From: Wurfbainia villosa
Taxonomy: Eukaryota; Streptophyta; Magnoliopsida; Zingiberales; Zingiberaceae
DNA length: 64,000 nucleotides
Direction of reading: 5' to 3'
Assembly (NCBI GenBank): GCA_025175895.1
Contig: JAKLTH010000297.1
Location: 930,001-994,000, forward strand
The translations under genes were made by a program, and so were the position numbers. Below are positions 47,400-58,510 of this stretch, piece by piece. The notes under the pieces are model-generated. The model saw nothing but the letters and a program-made list of their open reading frames with translations, did not search any database and was not told the DNA's origin. Position 1 is the stretch's first letter; every line of letters starts with the position of its first letter.

Positions 47400-50300
47400 A
47401 TACTCCACCTTATAAAGGTATAGAAGTCATTAAAAACATAAGCTTAACCTCACTACATGTGGTAGGACAGCACATATTCATCCTAAGACTGCGATAGAGA
47501 TAATATATCTCGTGTGCTGTAACACAACTTCTATAACTTCGTTGTCCAATTGAACCAAGATCTTGGGATCTCCAGTCAACAAGGTTGGGTTACCGCTACA
47601 GTCATTTTAGTTGTAGATTTTTAATCTCATTCCTCTCGATGAGCAGTATACTTGATCTCGATTTAGCCCCTTCGTAAGAGGATCTGCTAAATTATTTTTA
47701 GACTTGACATAGTCGATTGCAATCACTCCATTCGAGATCAACTGCCTAATGGTATTATGTCACGACGATATGTCGTGACTTACCATTATACATACTACTC
47801 GGCTCTTTCAATCGCGATTGACTATCACAATGTATAAGTACAACATACATGTGTTTTGTCCAAATTTCGGAATATCTTCCAAGAAATTCATGACCATTCA
47901 AATTTTCTTCACCGCTTTGTCTAGTGCTATAAACTCTGATTCCATAGTTGATCGAGCAATGCACGTCGCTTAGTGGATTTCAAGATACCGCCTCCAATTA
48001 ATTGTGAATACATATCCACTAGTGGATTTGGAATCTTTGTATCCGATATCCAATTAGCATCATAATATCCTCTAAGACGGATATTTTCCGAAATGTAATC
48101 CATAGTTCATAGTATATTTCAAATATCTAAGAACTCACATCGATGCTTTCCAATGGGTATCGCTTGGATTACTTGTAAACCGACTTAGTTTGTTAACCAC
48201 ACAGTGCAATATCCTGACGTGTGCAATTTCGTGAGATACATCAAACCGCCTATTATCCGAGAATATTCTAATTGTGATATGGACTCACCTTGGTTTTTCG
48301 CTAAGTGTTGACTTAGATCCATAGGTGTTTTTATCAGAGAGAGATCGACGATTGAACTTCTTCAACACCGATTCTACATAGTGAGATTGTGTCAAAACTA
48401 TCCCTTCAGATGTCCTGAGAATTTTAATTCCTAATATAACATCACGACTCATATCATTCATATCGAAATTCTTGGTCAACATTTTCTTCAGACTCATGAT
48501 TATCTCATGGTTACTACCCATTATAAGCATATATCGCTCACGTATAGGCACGATTATATAACCTTTAGGTGTGTCTTTGACATAAATGCATTTGTCACAT
48601 TCATTTATTTTGAATTCGTTTGACAGCATTATTTTGTCAAATTTCTCGTGCCATTGTTTAGGCGCTTGTTTTAGTCCGTACAACGACTTAACAAGTCTGC
48701 ACACCTTTTCCTCTTTTCCTGGAACTATGAACCCCTCAGGTTGCTCCATATAGATTTCTTCTTCCAACTCACCATTTAAAAATGCATTCTTAACATCCAT
48801 TTGATGTATTTCAAGGTCATACAATGCTGTGATGGCTATCAGCACTCGTATAGACGTAATCTTTATCACCGGTGAGTAGGTGTCGAAGTAATCAAAACCT
48901 TCTTTTTGCTTGTACCCTTTCGCTACAAGTCTTGCCTTATACTTGTCAATAGATCCATCAACTTTATACTTGCGTTTTAGTATCCACTTACAGCCTAATG
49001 GTTTAGCACCAGAAGGAAAGTCCACTAATTCCCAAGTATGATTATTCATGATGGACTCGATTTCACTATTGACTGCTTCTTTCCATAATGGGGCGTCGGG
49101 ACTAGAGAGAGCTTCACTCAATGTTCTTGGATCCGTTTCTGACATAAAAGTCATAAAGTCCAGCCCGAACGATTTCTCAACTCTAGCCCGTTTGCTCCAA
49201 CGTGACTCTTCATTTTGATAGTCAATAGTCCTTTTACGACAATTAAGTTTAGAGGCGTCATTGTTGTTAGAACTTCCGTTGCTATCAATTTGAATGTTTC
49301 CCTTTTTATTTGGGAATACATTTTCAAAGAATATCGTATTCCGAGATTCTATGGTTGTTCCCACATGAATATCAGGAATGTCTGGCTTGTGAACTATGAA
49401 CCGATATGCACTACTGTTTTGGACATATCCGACAAATATTGCATCGAACATTTTAGGTTCGATTTTCATTTGCTTTGCCGCATTTGCGGACACTTTCAAG
49501 TATTTGTACGATGGCTTGCGGCCTTTCCATAGTTCATATGATGTTTTATCATTTTGTTTGTGAGGGATTTTATTGAGAATGTGATTTGCCGATAATAAGG
49601 CTTTCCCCCACAAGTTCTGGGGTAAGTCTGAATTTATCAACAAGGCATTCATAATTTCCTTGAGTGTCCGATTTTTACGTTCGGCAACACCATTTGATTG
49701 AGGTGAGTAAGGCGCCGTTGTCTGATGGATAATGCCAGATTCTGAACAAAATTCATTAAACGGTGCACCATATTCTCCACCTCTATCACTACGAATTATT
49801 TTAATTCATTTATCAAGTTGATTCTCAACTTCTGTTTTATAGGTTCTAAAAGCCTCTAAGGCTTCGTCTTTACTTCTTAAAAGAAAGACATAACAGAACC
49901 TCCTGCAGTCATCGATAAAGGTAATAAAATACTTTTTACCTCTTCCTGCTCGCATTAATTTTAAGTCACATAGATCACTATGTATTAACTCTAGAGGAGT
50001 CGTTGACCTTTCCACCGAATGAAAAGGTAGTCTCGTCATTTTTGCTTCCACGCACACTTCACATTTGTGTGTTTTGTCAACATCGATATTTGGTAATAAA
50101 TTTAATTTGACGAGGCGTTTTAGAGTGTTATTATTAATATGTCCAAGTCAATCATGCCATAAATTAAAACACTCGACAACATAGCTGGAAGCTTTTATTT
50201 TATTACCATCAAATTCACGGTGTACAATCATTATAACCATCTTGAACAGACTTTGTTCTAAGTACCCTTTACCTACGAATACACCGTTCTTCGTAAGTAC

Positions 50301-51455
50301 AAAATTATTTGATTGGAACACTAGTCTGAACCCGGCTTTAACAAGTGCCGATCCAGAAACTAGGTTTTTTCTGATGTCGGGAACATGGAGCACATCAATA
50401 AGCGTTAGCTCCTTTCCTGACATCATTTTCAGAACAACTTTGCCGAGTCCGACAATCGACGATGTTGTGGAATTGCCCATATAGAGCTTTCTTCCATTTA
50501 TCGGAGTATACTTGGAGAACATCACCTTATCCGAACAAATATGACGTGTTTCTACAGTATCTATCCACCACTGCTTCGGGTTGTCCACCACCGTGTTGGT
50601 TTCAAACACGACCACAGTGAGATCAAGCTCCATGTCGTCAGAAGTTGTGACCTGGTTCGCAACTTTCTTCTGACCCTTGGTTGGTTTCTTTGGGCGTCTG
50701 CACTCTTTGGACATGTGTCCTGGCTTTCCGCAGTTGTAGCACGAGCCCTTGAATTTCTTGCCTGGAGCCTTTTTTTTGAATTGCTTCGGCTTTTTGGTGT
50801 TCGACTCAGTCATGTTAGACATCTCGTCGATAGTCCGCTTCGTTCCTTTAGAGTCAAAGAATCTTCGATTATCCTCCTCTATTCGTAGCCTCAGGATAAG
50901 GTCTTCAAGCCTCATCTCCTTTTGCTTATGCTTCAGGTAATTTTTGAAATCCTTCCACGACGGGGGGAGTTTCTCAATTACCGCGGCTACTTTGAACGAC
51001 TCATTCAGCTTCATGCCTTCGGCATCCAGATCATGCAATATCAGTTGCATATTTTGGATTTGAGATGTCACACTCTTGAAATCCACTATTTTGAAATCCA
51101 GAAACCGACCGACGATGAATTTCTTCAAACCGGCATTTTCAGTTTTGTATTTCTTCTCTAGTGATTCCCACAGAGATTTCACCGTCTCTATCAGACTATA
51201 CACGTTATACAACGTGTTGTCCAATGCATTGAGAATGTAATTACAAGATCGCAGCGCACCTTTACTATCGGAATCATCTTCCTTAGCGGCTGGCGGGTCT
51301 TCACGCAAAAATCGTACGAGGTTTAACGTTGTCAGATAGAACAACATCTTCTGCTGCCATCGTTTGAAATCGGCTCCGTTGAATTTCTCCGGCTTCTCTC
51401 CGGGTGGAACAGAGGTTGTGACTCCGGTGGTCGGAACGTCGTTGATCACGACCAT
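47400..51455 (-). pseudogene. Copia gag-pol polyprotein, interrupted
   Basis: Start at 51455 (MVVINDVPTTGV). Gag has a UBN2-type domain (PEKFNGADFKRWQQKMLF) and a CCHC knuckle CYNCGKPGHMSKEC. The protease motif is altered (WWIDTVETRHIC). A TGA at 50148 breaks the pre-integrase motif LWHD-stop-LGHIN, and another stop at 49806 breaks integrase (FITFIDDCRRF ... QLDK-stop-IKIIRSDRGGEYG); both are in the same frame as the flanking sequence. Reverse transcriptase is well kept (WILKRKYKVDGSIDKYKARL, QMDVKNAFLNGELEEEI), but its YVDD box reads YVSD in a neighbouring frame. A one-base slip near 48,330 ends the open frame at 48285; further RNase H remnants continue toward 47.4 kb. It cannot produce a full polyprotein. 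Confidence 0.9.
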
Positions 51456-51485
51456 ATCAGATTGCACCGAATATCGTTTTATGAT

Positions 51486-52465
51486 TGTTGATAAAAAAAA
51501 AATTGTCCGAAATAATCGGGGAGACAACAATCTGATATGATCTCGTCGAGGCTAGTGTTCGACACTATCTCCGTAAAACGATATTGCTCCGCTCAGGTGC
51601 TTACGGATAGCAGCAATTTGTTTCCAAGATACAATGATGATGTCTCGGAATAGTAGCACTACAAATTCCGAGACCGGCGAACCTACTCGTAGGCTTTTTG
51701 GACTCTGGATGCAGAGGAGGGATGGATGAGATGAGAGAATGAGTTTGAGTTCAGTGCTTTATTCCATTCTCTAGGGATCTATTTATACTAGGTGAAGAAA
51801 TGAGATGCCCTTTGGTGAGTTTAATCTGAGTCATTGGATGTAGAGGGTTGTAACCCTTTATCAAACCCTTTGATCTCAGCCATTAAATCTGAATGATTGT
51901 AACATTTCAGATCATCCTTTGATCTTAGCCGCCAGATCTGGATCAGCGATCCAGTCAATCCGACGCTCCAGATCAATCGTAATCACCAGTGGTCTGATCG
52001 TGATTCTTCGCGATCAACGCTCCAGATCGCGCTACTCAATCTCTTTGTTCCAACGTGTACATCCGATTGCCCAAGTGCAAAGTGCGCCAACAAAGCGCCC
52101 ATTGCGCACGTGGCGGGTGGCGGGCTTGCAGGTGCGAGCATTTACTCGCCCATTGGATGAAAGTATATGTGCTTATTTGAGTTAACTCAATTAACCCATC
52201 AACACATATAAGGAAGTAATTCCTCTATGGAATTTCCAACGTGGGACTATTGTTCCCTTACTTCCTTTAATAACTTTTAGGCTGACTTTAACAATTAATT
52301 TCTCATTCACCCATAATCGATTTTGAGCAAATTAATAGTCTAGATTCATCTACTCGAAACGTAGATTTCGATTTTGAAGTCAATTTAGACTTTCAATGAT
52401 TGATGGCACATCTATTTTTCTTTTCAAAATCGTATATTAGACTTTATAAGACCCAATATCTAACA
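51486..52465 (-). repeat. 5' LTR of the first Copia element (980 bp)
   Basis: The partner of 45943-47053. On the minus strand it begins TGTTAGATATTGGGTC. It should carry the promoter of the element. No convincing primer-binding site is seen next to its inner edge near 51,485. Confidence 0.92.
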
Positions 52466-52470
52466 CATAG

Positions 52471-53150
52471 ATCGGACGTCCTTAGATCGATTTTTGCAAG
52501 GTTGACCTTCTTTAGATTAATTGTTTGAACGTCAAATAAAGGATTCGAAATACTCCGACGAAACCCTTCTGACATTTAAATCAGAAGTGGAAAAAAAAAA
52601 GTAGGGTGTTAGAATTTTACTTCTTCCTTCTACTTTTATACAGGGAAAAAAAAGATCATAAATGTATCTTCATGAAGAAAAGACGATACGAACGATAGAT
52701 GTGTTTTTATGGAAAGCAGACATGAAGGATAGACATGTTTTTACGGGGAGAAGATGTGACTATTTTAATTAACTGTCAATGTAATTATCGAGGGATGTTA
52801 ATGCACTCGGATGTGTTGTTGATGAACTTAAGTTAATCTGGTCATAATTTAACTTCTATTTTAACTTGATCATTGACTTAACTTTACTCCGTGAATGGAT
52901 ATACTCCCACAGCATCGAGCAGAAGCAGACTGACCAGAATTAAGATGGAAAAAGTGATTGTAAAGCTTCTAGTTCATGAGATCGGAACGTGGATAGCAAC
53001 GATCCTTGCTAAAATAGATGTTATGAAACGTATCCTTTGTTTTTGTTTATCATGGTTAAACAATTTTTTCATTACCATTAAACAATTTGAGTAGAATAGC
53101 ACATGGTCGGATTTTCAAAATATATTGATAGGGGCAAGGCCAATTAATAA
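52471..53150. other. Spacer between elements
   Basis: Continues the sequence interrupted by the Copia insertion (left part 45,728-45,937). A short frame at 52,891-53,094 has no recognised family. No gene is called. Confidence 0.4.
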
Positions 53151-53159
53151 GACCTTGAG

Positions 53160-54264
53160 CATGGTTTACAGAATCGCGATCCTGAATCGTAGGATTGTAT
53201 GATCATACGATCCGAGATCTCAAAACGATCCTAGATCGTATAGGATCATTTTTTATTGTGGGATCGCATTAGGATCGTTGGGATTGTACCGATTCTACGT
53301 TTCAACCGATCCTATCAAATTGATCGAAATATTTTTTTTTAACACTTTTTCTATTCCGCAGCCTTTGCATCTTTCGCCGGATTCGCCAAAGAAAATAAAA
53401 TGGTAGGAGAGGCAATCACGACGGAGGCACTCATTACCTCGGTCATGGTAATGGAGGACCACGACGAGGAGACGGAGAAGGGGAGGGACTAAGGGAGTTC
53501 GACAGCAAGAGTTTGCATTGTCGCTGTCGTTCCTCCTTGAGGAGATGATTGCGTACTCCGATAGCACTTAGAGTAGAGGTTCATCATTGCGAAGGTCCTA
53601 AAGAAGTTGCAGTTGTTGCCGCAAAGACAATGACCCTATTGTAAATGTTGCTCCTCCACCATCCTTCGAGGAGTCCAAGCTATTCCCTTTCGAATCGTTC
53701 GATCTATGCATACAAAGACAAATTGATATAAAAAAAAAAAATAAATCGACTGCGACACCTCATCCCTCTTCAAAAATAAAATAAATATTCAACTTTGAGA
53801 TCGATTAACCAGTCGATTTCAGATCGAAACAACTAAACTACCTTGAAGAAGATAGTGATGAACAAAAAAAATAAAAGGGAAAAGCAGATGGAATAGCAAG
53901 AAGCACGTTGATGATCTGATTTAAAACAATCAATGAGGTTTAGAAGATACAGGGGAAAGATCGAAAGGGAATGAAAAAGAGAAGCGGTGCTAGCGGAGTT
54001 GGCTGAGATTGGAAACAAAAGATCTCCAAGTTGGATCCTAATTTCTAAAAATTTAATAGGAAATAAAGTTAAGGAGAAGAAATAGAAATGAAATATAATT
54101 TATAATAGCGATATAAATATAATAAATAGAGAAATGACTAAATAGATAATTAGACGGTTATTTAGTGATAGAGTTATTTAAAATGTCTTGGTAGATATGT
54201 TTTAGATTTTTTTAAGTTGACGAGTATAATTTGATTGTGATAATTATTTTTTTTCATGCTATTT

Positions 54265-54314
<50 letters not shown>

Positions 54315-54669
54315 TGAACGCAATACTTTTTTAATTCAAAATATAAATCTGAAAAATCATTTCTCGTCTTATTATGATATTCTTTTTTCATTTTATTAGC
54401 TCTATTTAATCTTAAAGGATAGTTATTTGATGGCTATAATTATTTTTTACTATTTGATATCGAATGTTATGTATATATGCAAAATTATTAATCTAATTAT
54501 ATATATATATATGATTTTTTAAATTATTAATTAGGTACAATTATAATAATATTTATCCATGAAATTCTAAAAAGTTGTGATAGAATCGTACGATTCTACG
54601 ATCCGATCTCGATCGATCCGATTATAACCCCAAATCAATCCTGCGTAGGATCACGATCCTAGAAACTAT
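53160..54669. mobile_element. 1.5-kb non-autonomous TIR transposon with 9-bp target duplication
   Basis: GACCTTGAG at 53151-53159 and 54670-54678 flanks it. The ends are inverted repeats: CATGGTTTACAGAATCGCGATCC on the left (first 20 bases compared) and, reversed, ATAGTTTCTAGGATCGTG on the right. GATCCTACGATTC-type words crowd both subterminal regions. An 8-9 bp duplication fits a Mutator-like or hAT element; the ends do not match MULE-A/B/C. The interior (53,340-53,720) is GC-richer, with no recognised protein. Confidence 0.7.
54268..54312. repeat. (AT)n microsatellite
   Basis: About 22 AT dinucleotides inside the 1.5-kb TIR element. Confidence 0.92.
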
Positions 54670-54678
54670 GACCTTGAG

Positions 54679-55229
54679 AATTGCGGTGTTAACCATGCCA
54701 TCATTAATATTCTTTTCAATAATTTAATTATGTTTCCTTTCGGTAGTAAATCTTATTTTTACATTAATATTTTGTTAACAAAGCATAGTGCCCTACTAAA
54801 TTAATTATTTAAAACTGGTGTAGTTCAATTTTTGCCCCCTTCTAAGAAGTAAAATTCTTTCTTTGCTGTTCTGCATATTTCCCCATTCTGTCACTTTTAA
54901 GTGTTAAACAGCAAGCTTTATCATAATTTAAAGACTTCTGAAGCGGCTGGGCAACATGTGTTTGTTCTTCTTGTCCTGAAGTATTCATTGCAATGGCCTG
55001 TAATTTTTAATGTGGAAAATTGTTTGCTCGTTTTCTATATTAAAATGTTCCAGAATTCTTTTGATCTCGTTATTGGTTGGTTCATCCTGTCAACTGCCTA
55101 CAATATTGTGATCATTGTATGTTTTTGTTATTTTTTGGTACATGCAAAGATTTGATTGTTTGTTTTGGTGAATAAGGTGCAATCTCCGTACAGATAGAAT
55201 AACAGTATAATATTCTTGAAGCGAAGTTG
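54679..55229. other. AT-rich spacer
   Basis: T-rich, intron-like sequence with no supported gene; the frame at 54,901-55,155 is hydrophobic and has no recognisable domain. Confidence 0.4.
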
Positions 55230-55774
55230 AAATTATAAGTTCTATCTTTTCAAGACGAATTTGTTCTGCACACGATGCTCACGGAATATAACAATTATTT
55301 TCCAAGATACAATGACTTTATCTTGTGATAACAACACTGTAAATCGTAAGATCTCCGAACCAAAGAAGCTTTTCGAATTCTCCACAATGCAAGTATATAA
55401 TGCAATGCTTGATTTGTCTTGAATTGGAATAGATTGTATGAATCAATGAAGTGAGAGATCTTATTTATACTTTGTGAAGGGGTAGAGGAACCTCTTAATT
55501 CAATCAGATCTCATCCGTTTAATTTAATTAGATGATTTAGATTATATTCTTTTCCAAAAAACACAATGTCTCTTTATTCAGATGCATTTAAATCTTTCAT
55601 TTTGAATTTGATAACCAATATTGAGCCATACAAAGAGCATTTATATCCTTTCATTTGAACAAACTTAATTTATCCATCTTAACAATCCAGATTAAATCAT
55701 AATTAATTTCTTATTCATCCAAATTATTTTTGAGAAATAAAATTATTTATTGATTCAAAACAAATTTTTCAACA
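55230..55774 (-). repeat. Diverged LTR of a Copia element related to the first one
   Basis: The order of motifs follows the LTR at 45,943: GTTCTGCACACGATGCTCACGG, then TTTCCAAGATACAATGAC (identical to the other family member in part), then TTATTTATACTTTGTGAAGG. The right end TTTTTCAACA gives TGTTGAAAAA on the minus strand, a valid LTR start. The left edge is approximate. Confidence 0.65.
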
Positions 55775-55816
55775 ATCTTCCATGAAATTAAGTTTCATGG
55801 GAGATTGTTGAAAACT
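55764..55816. repeat. Perfect-looking hairpin at the LTR boundary
   Basis: TTTTCAACAATCTTCCATGAAA is mirrored as TTTCATGGGAGATTGTTGAAAA with a five-base loop and a single mismatch. It covers the LTR edge and the adjoining polypurine-like sequence. Confidence 0.8.
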
Positions 55817-56112
55817 AATTGAAGTCACGATGTGTAACCATTATATTCATTTTGAACATGTCATTCTTCATGTACCCTCTGTCTATGAATTGACTACATT
55901 TTGTCAATACAAATTTATTGGACTCAAATACTAACTTGAAATCAACTTTGACAAGAGCCGACCCTGACACTAAATTCTTTTGAATGTGGAGAATACAAAG
56001 TACATCAATTAATGATACTTCTTTACCTGACATCATCTTCAATACCATTTTGCCAAGACCAATAATATTGAAAATTACAGAATTATCCATGATTAACTTT
56101 CTCCCAATTGTA
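55815..56112 (-). pseudogene. Copia gag-pol fragment (region between gag and integrase)
   Basis: The minus-strand peptide GLGKMVLKMMSGKEVSLIDVL ... NLVSGSALVKVDFKLVFES aligns residue by residue with GLGKVVLKMMSGKELTLIDVL ... NLVSGSALVKAGFRLVFQS of the element at 45,943-52,465. The piece adjoins the diverged LTR, so about 4 kb of pol has been lost, and its other side is cut by the next Copia insertion. Confidence 0.8.
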
Positions 56113-56144
56113 GGGGTATGTTGGGTTTCCGGCACCGCGGCGTG

Positions 56145-58313
56145 TGTGTGTTCGATCACGTTTCGTAAATATGAACACAGCGGAAGCAATAAAAATAATA
56201 AATCTATATTTATTACAACACACACAACACACGCATGCATATTACAACAAGTGTAGACATAACCGTAAATTTAAATTTACAATAAAAGGAAATTTATCTA
56301 CGTTATACCTTTCGTATGACGTGTAGCGGGAACGACATCAACCGGAACGATCTTCGCTAGAATCGTCTCTATCCGTATCCACGTCGAGTATCCTTAGGAT
56401 GACTTCGCTAAGCCACGAGCTTCGTCTTCGTACGGGTTACTAGCCTCGTGTTGAAGACGACGTGATCGAGAGATGATCACGATCCGAATCCAAATTCGGA
56501 TCCAAAACCGAGTTCTCAAAACTCGCTTCTCCAGAGAGGTATTCGTGAACCAATTGACGAATCCTTCGTTCTCCACCTCAGAGGATTACCGGAGATCGAA
56601 TCCCCGGTAGTTTAGCTATTGTCGGAGCTCAAACCGTCGTCCAAACGACACTCCGACGAGAGGAGAACAAGCTGTCCAGAAAACTGGACAGCTTTGGTGG
56701 AGTAGGCACCGGCCAAAACAAGGAAGCCAAGTGCTCACCTTTTCACCGAAGCCTAGGAAGATCACCGGAGGGTCGCCGGAGGATCACCGGCTGAAGCTTG
56801 GACGCCGGCACAAAAGCTGGGCGGCAAAGGAGGTTGGGCGGCAACTCCCTCAATGGGGTGGGCGGCAACTCCTTGCTAGGGTTTTTGGATTATGGTTTAA
56901 TTATCCCTTAAGCCCTCTTTTATAGAGAACTAATTCTCTTAATGGTTATTGGATCATAACCATTAGGCCCGTTAACCCGCTCCATTAAGATAAGTTAAAA
57001 TAAACCAAACCATGATGGTTTATTTTAAGTTAAAACGAACCGAACCACCTTTTGATTCATTCGTTTAAAATAAACCAAACCCTTTGGTTTATTCTCCTCC
57101 ATTGGATTAGAACCAAACCATTTTGGTTCATCCATTATGTCTTCATAAGACACGGCCCATCCATGCTTCCATTGCGACTGAAACGATTTCATGCTCGCTT
57201 CATGTTTGGTCCAACCAAACCTTGTTTCTCTCGGTCTGAGAATCTCATTCTCAAGCTCGTTTTAAATCCTTTGGATTACGCTCGTTGTGCGTGTGACCAA
57301 ATAGGTTCTCGGTTTATGTTGGCCGTCTATAATTAACCATTAATTATAGAACGATCATGAGTAACACCTAGTAGTACATCATGATCCCCAATTAACCGAA
57401 AAGATCAACGGTTGATCCAGAACTATTTCTGAAACCCTTCAGCAGCTCGAATGATTCATGCCCCATTCCCTTCACTCATCTTATACCCACTTGGTTCAGG
57501 ACATGGTCTATTGTGTCAATCTCCACTAGGTTGACTACGTCACACCTAGCCCAAGTATCATTTCCTCGTCCTATGGATTCTAGTTACTCCACATGTATCG
57601 AAGAGTACCTTACTCTAAACATGTAATGCTTTGGCCAAAGACTTTAGTAACAATCCGACGAGAGGCCATGAGTATACATCTCCTCGCAAGGAGTGGTGAA
57701 TCCTTTATAGGCTATTCAAACACCTTCGATCACTTCGACTTATACCCAATCATCCCGGGTCCACATCTCCTTAGAGATGTTTGCTTAAGATGTCAAAGTA
57801 TAAGTCTCCATGATCAAGATGACTTGAATACCGCAAGTCAAAGGAACATCGCACTTAAGCTACAGTAAGAACTTCAATGACATATCTATATATGCAGAGA
57901 ACCATATGAAGTCTTACGGCTGGTCATTCCAATGAACTAGTTACCATAACTAGCATCCATGATTAACTCCAGACATCACTATGTCTCCAGCCAGTGAGAA
58001 TCAGCTGCTTGGATACACCAAGGAGTATACCTCGTGCTAGTCTCGACAGAATTGATGGTGTCCAAATCCATCAATTCATCGACTAGGGATAATTCCGATA
58101 CATCACAATTACACATGTAGAGATACTCACTAGTTGTGATCCAATCACAAATTCTCTCATGCTGTGAATCGTATCGTGGACATTCAGTAAATGAGTTTAA
58201 GATCCAATCAAATACATAAAATATGTATACTCAAATAGTGAATCTTCATTTATCATATAAATGGTTCATACATAAGGCGATTGTCTTAGGACATCTCTCA
58301 TATATTACTAACA
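56145..58313 (-). repeat. 3' LTR of the second Copia element (about 2.17 kb)
   Basis: The left 730 bp match 63299-64000 (TGTGTGTTCGATCACG, GCATGCATATTACAACAAG, GCTGTCCAGAAAACTGGACA). The right end ATTACTAACA gives TGTTAGTAAT on the minus strand, next to a purine tract. The length of the unmatched part is inferred from those ends. Confidence 0.8.
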
Positions 58314-58326
58314 GACTCCCACTTGA
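58314..58326 (-). other. Polypurine tract of the second Copia element
   Basis: GACTCCCACTTGA, read as TCAAGTGGGAGTC on the minus strand, lies immediately before TGTTAGTAAT. Confidence 0.8.
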
Positions 58327-58510
58327 CCTAATGTCAATCGCTACGGTATCCAATACCATAAGCTCGAACATGACCCTCAAATTTATTTTGAGGTAATGCC
58401 TTAGTCAAGGGATCCGCTAAGTTCCTTTCAGTGGAAATTTTCTCGATTTGTATTTCGTTCCTACTGATGATCTCTCTGACAAGATGATAGCGGCGAAGCA
58501 CATGTTTGGA

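Larger units (their letters stand above)
45943..52465 (-). mobile_element. Full-length Ty1/Copia LTR retrotransposon
   Basis: Two LTRs (45943-47053 and 51486-52465), the 5-bp duplication CATAG (45938-45942 and 52466-52470), a minus-strand gag-pol and a polypurine tract define the element. LTRs start and end TG...CA. The domain order gag, protease, integrase, reverse transcriptase, RNase H is the Copia order. Nonsense codons and frameshifts make it non-autonomous. Confidence 0.95.
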
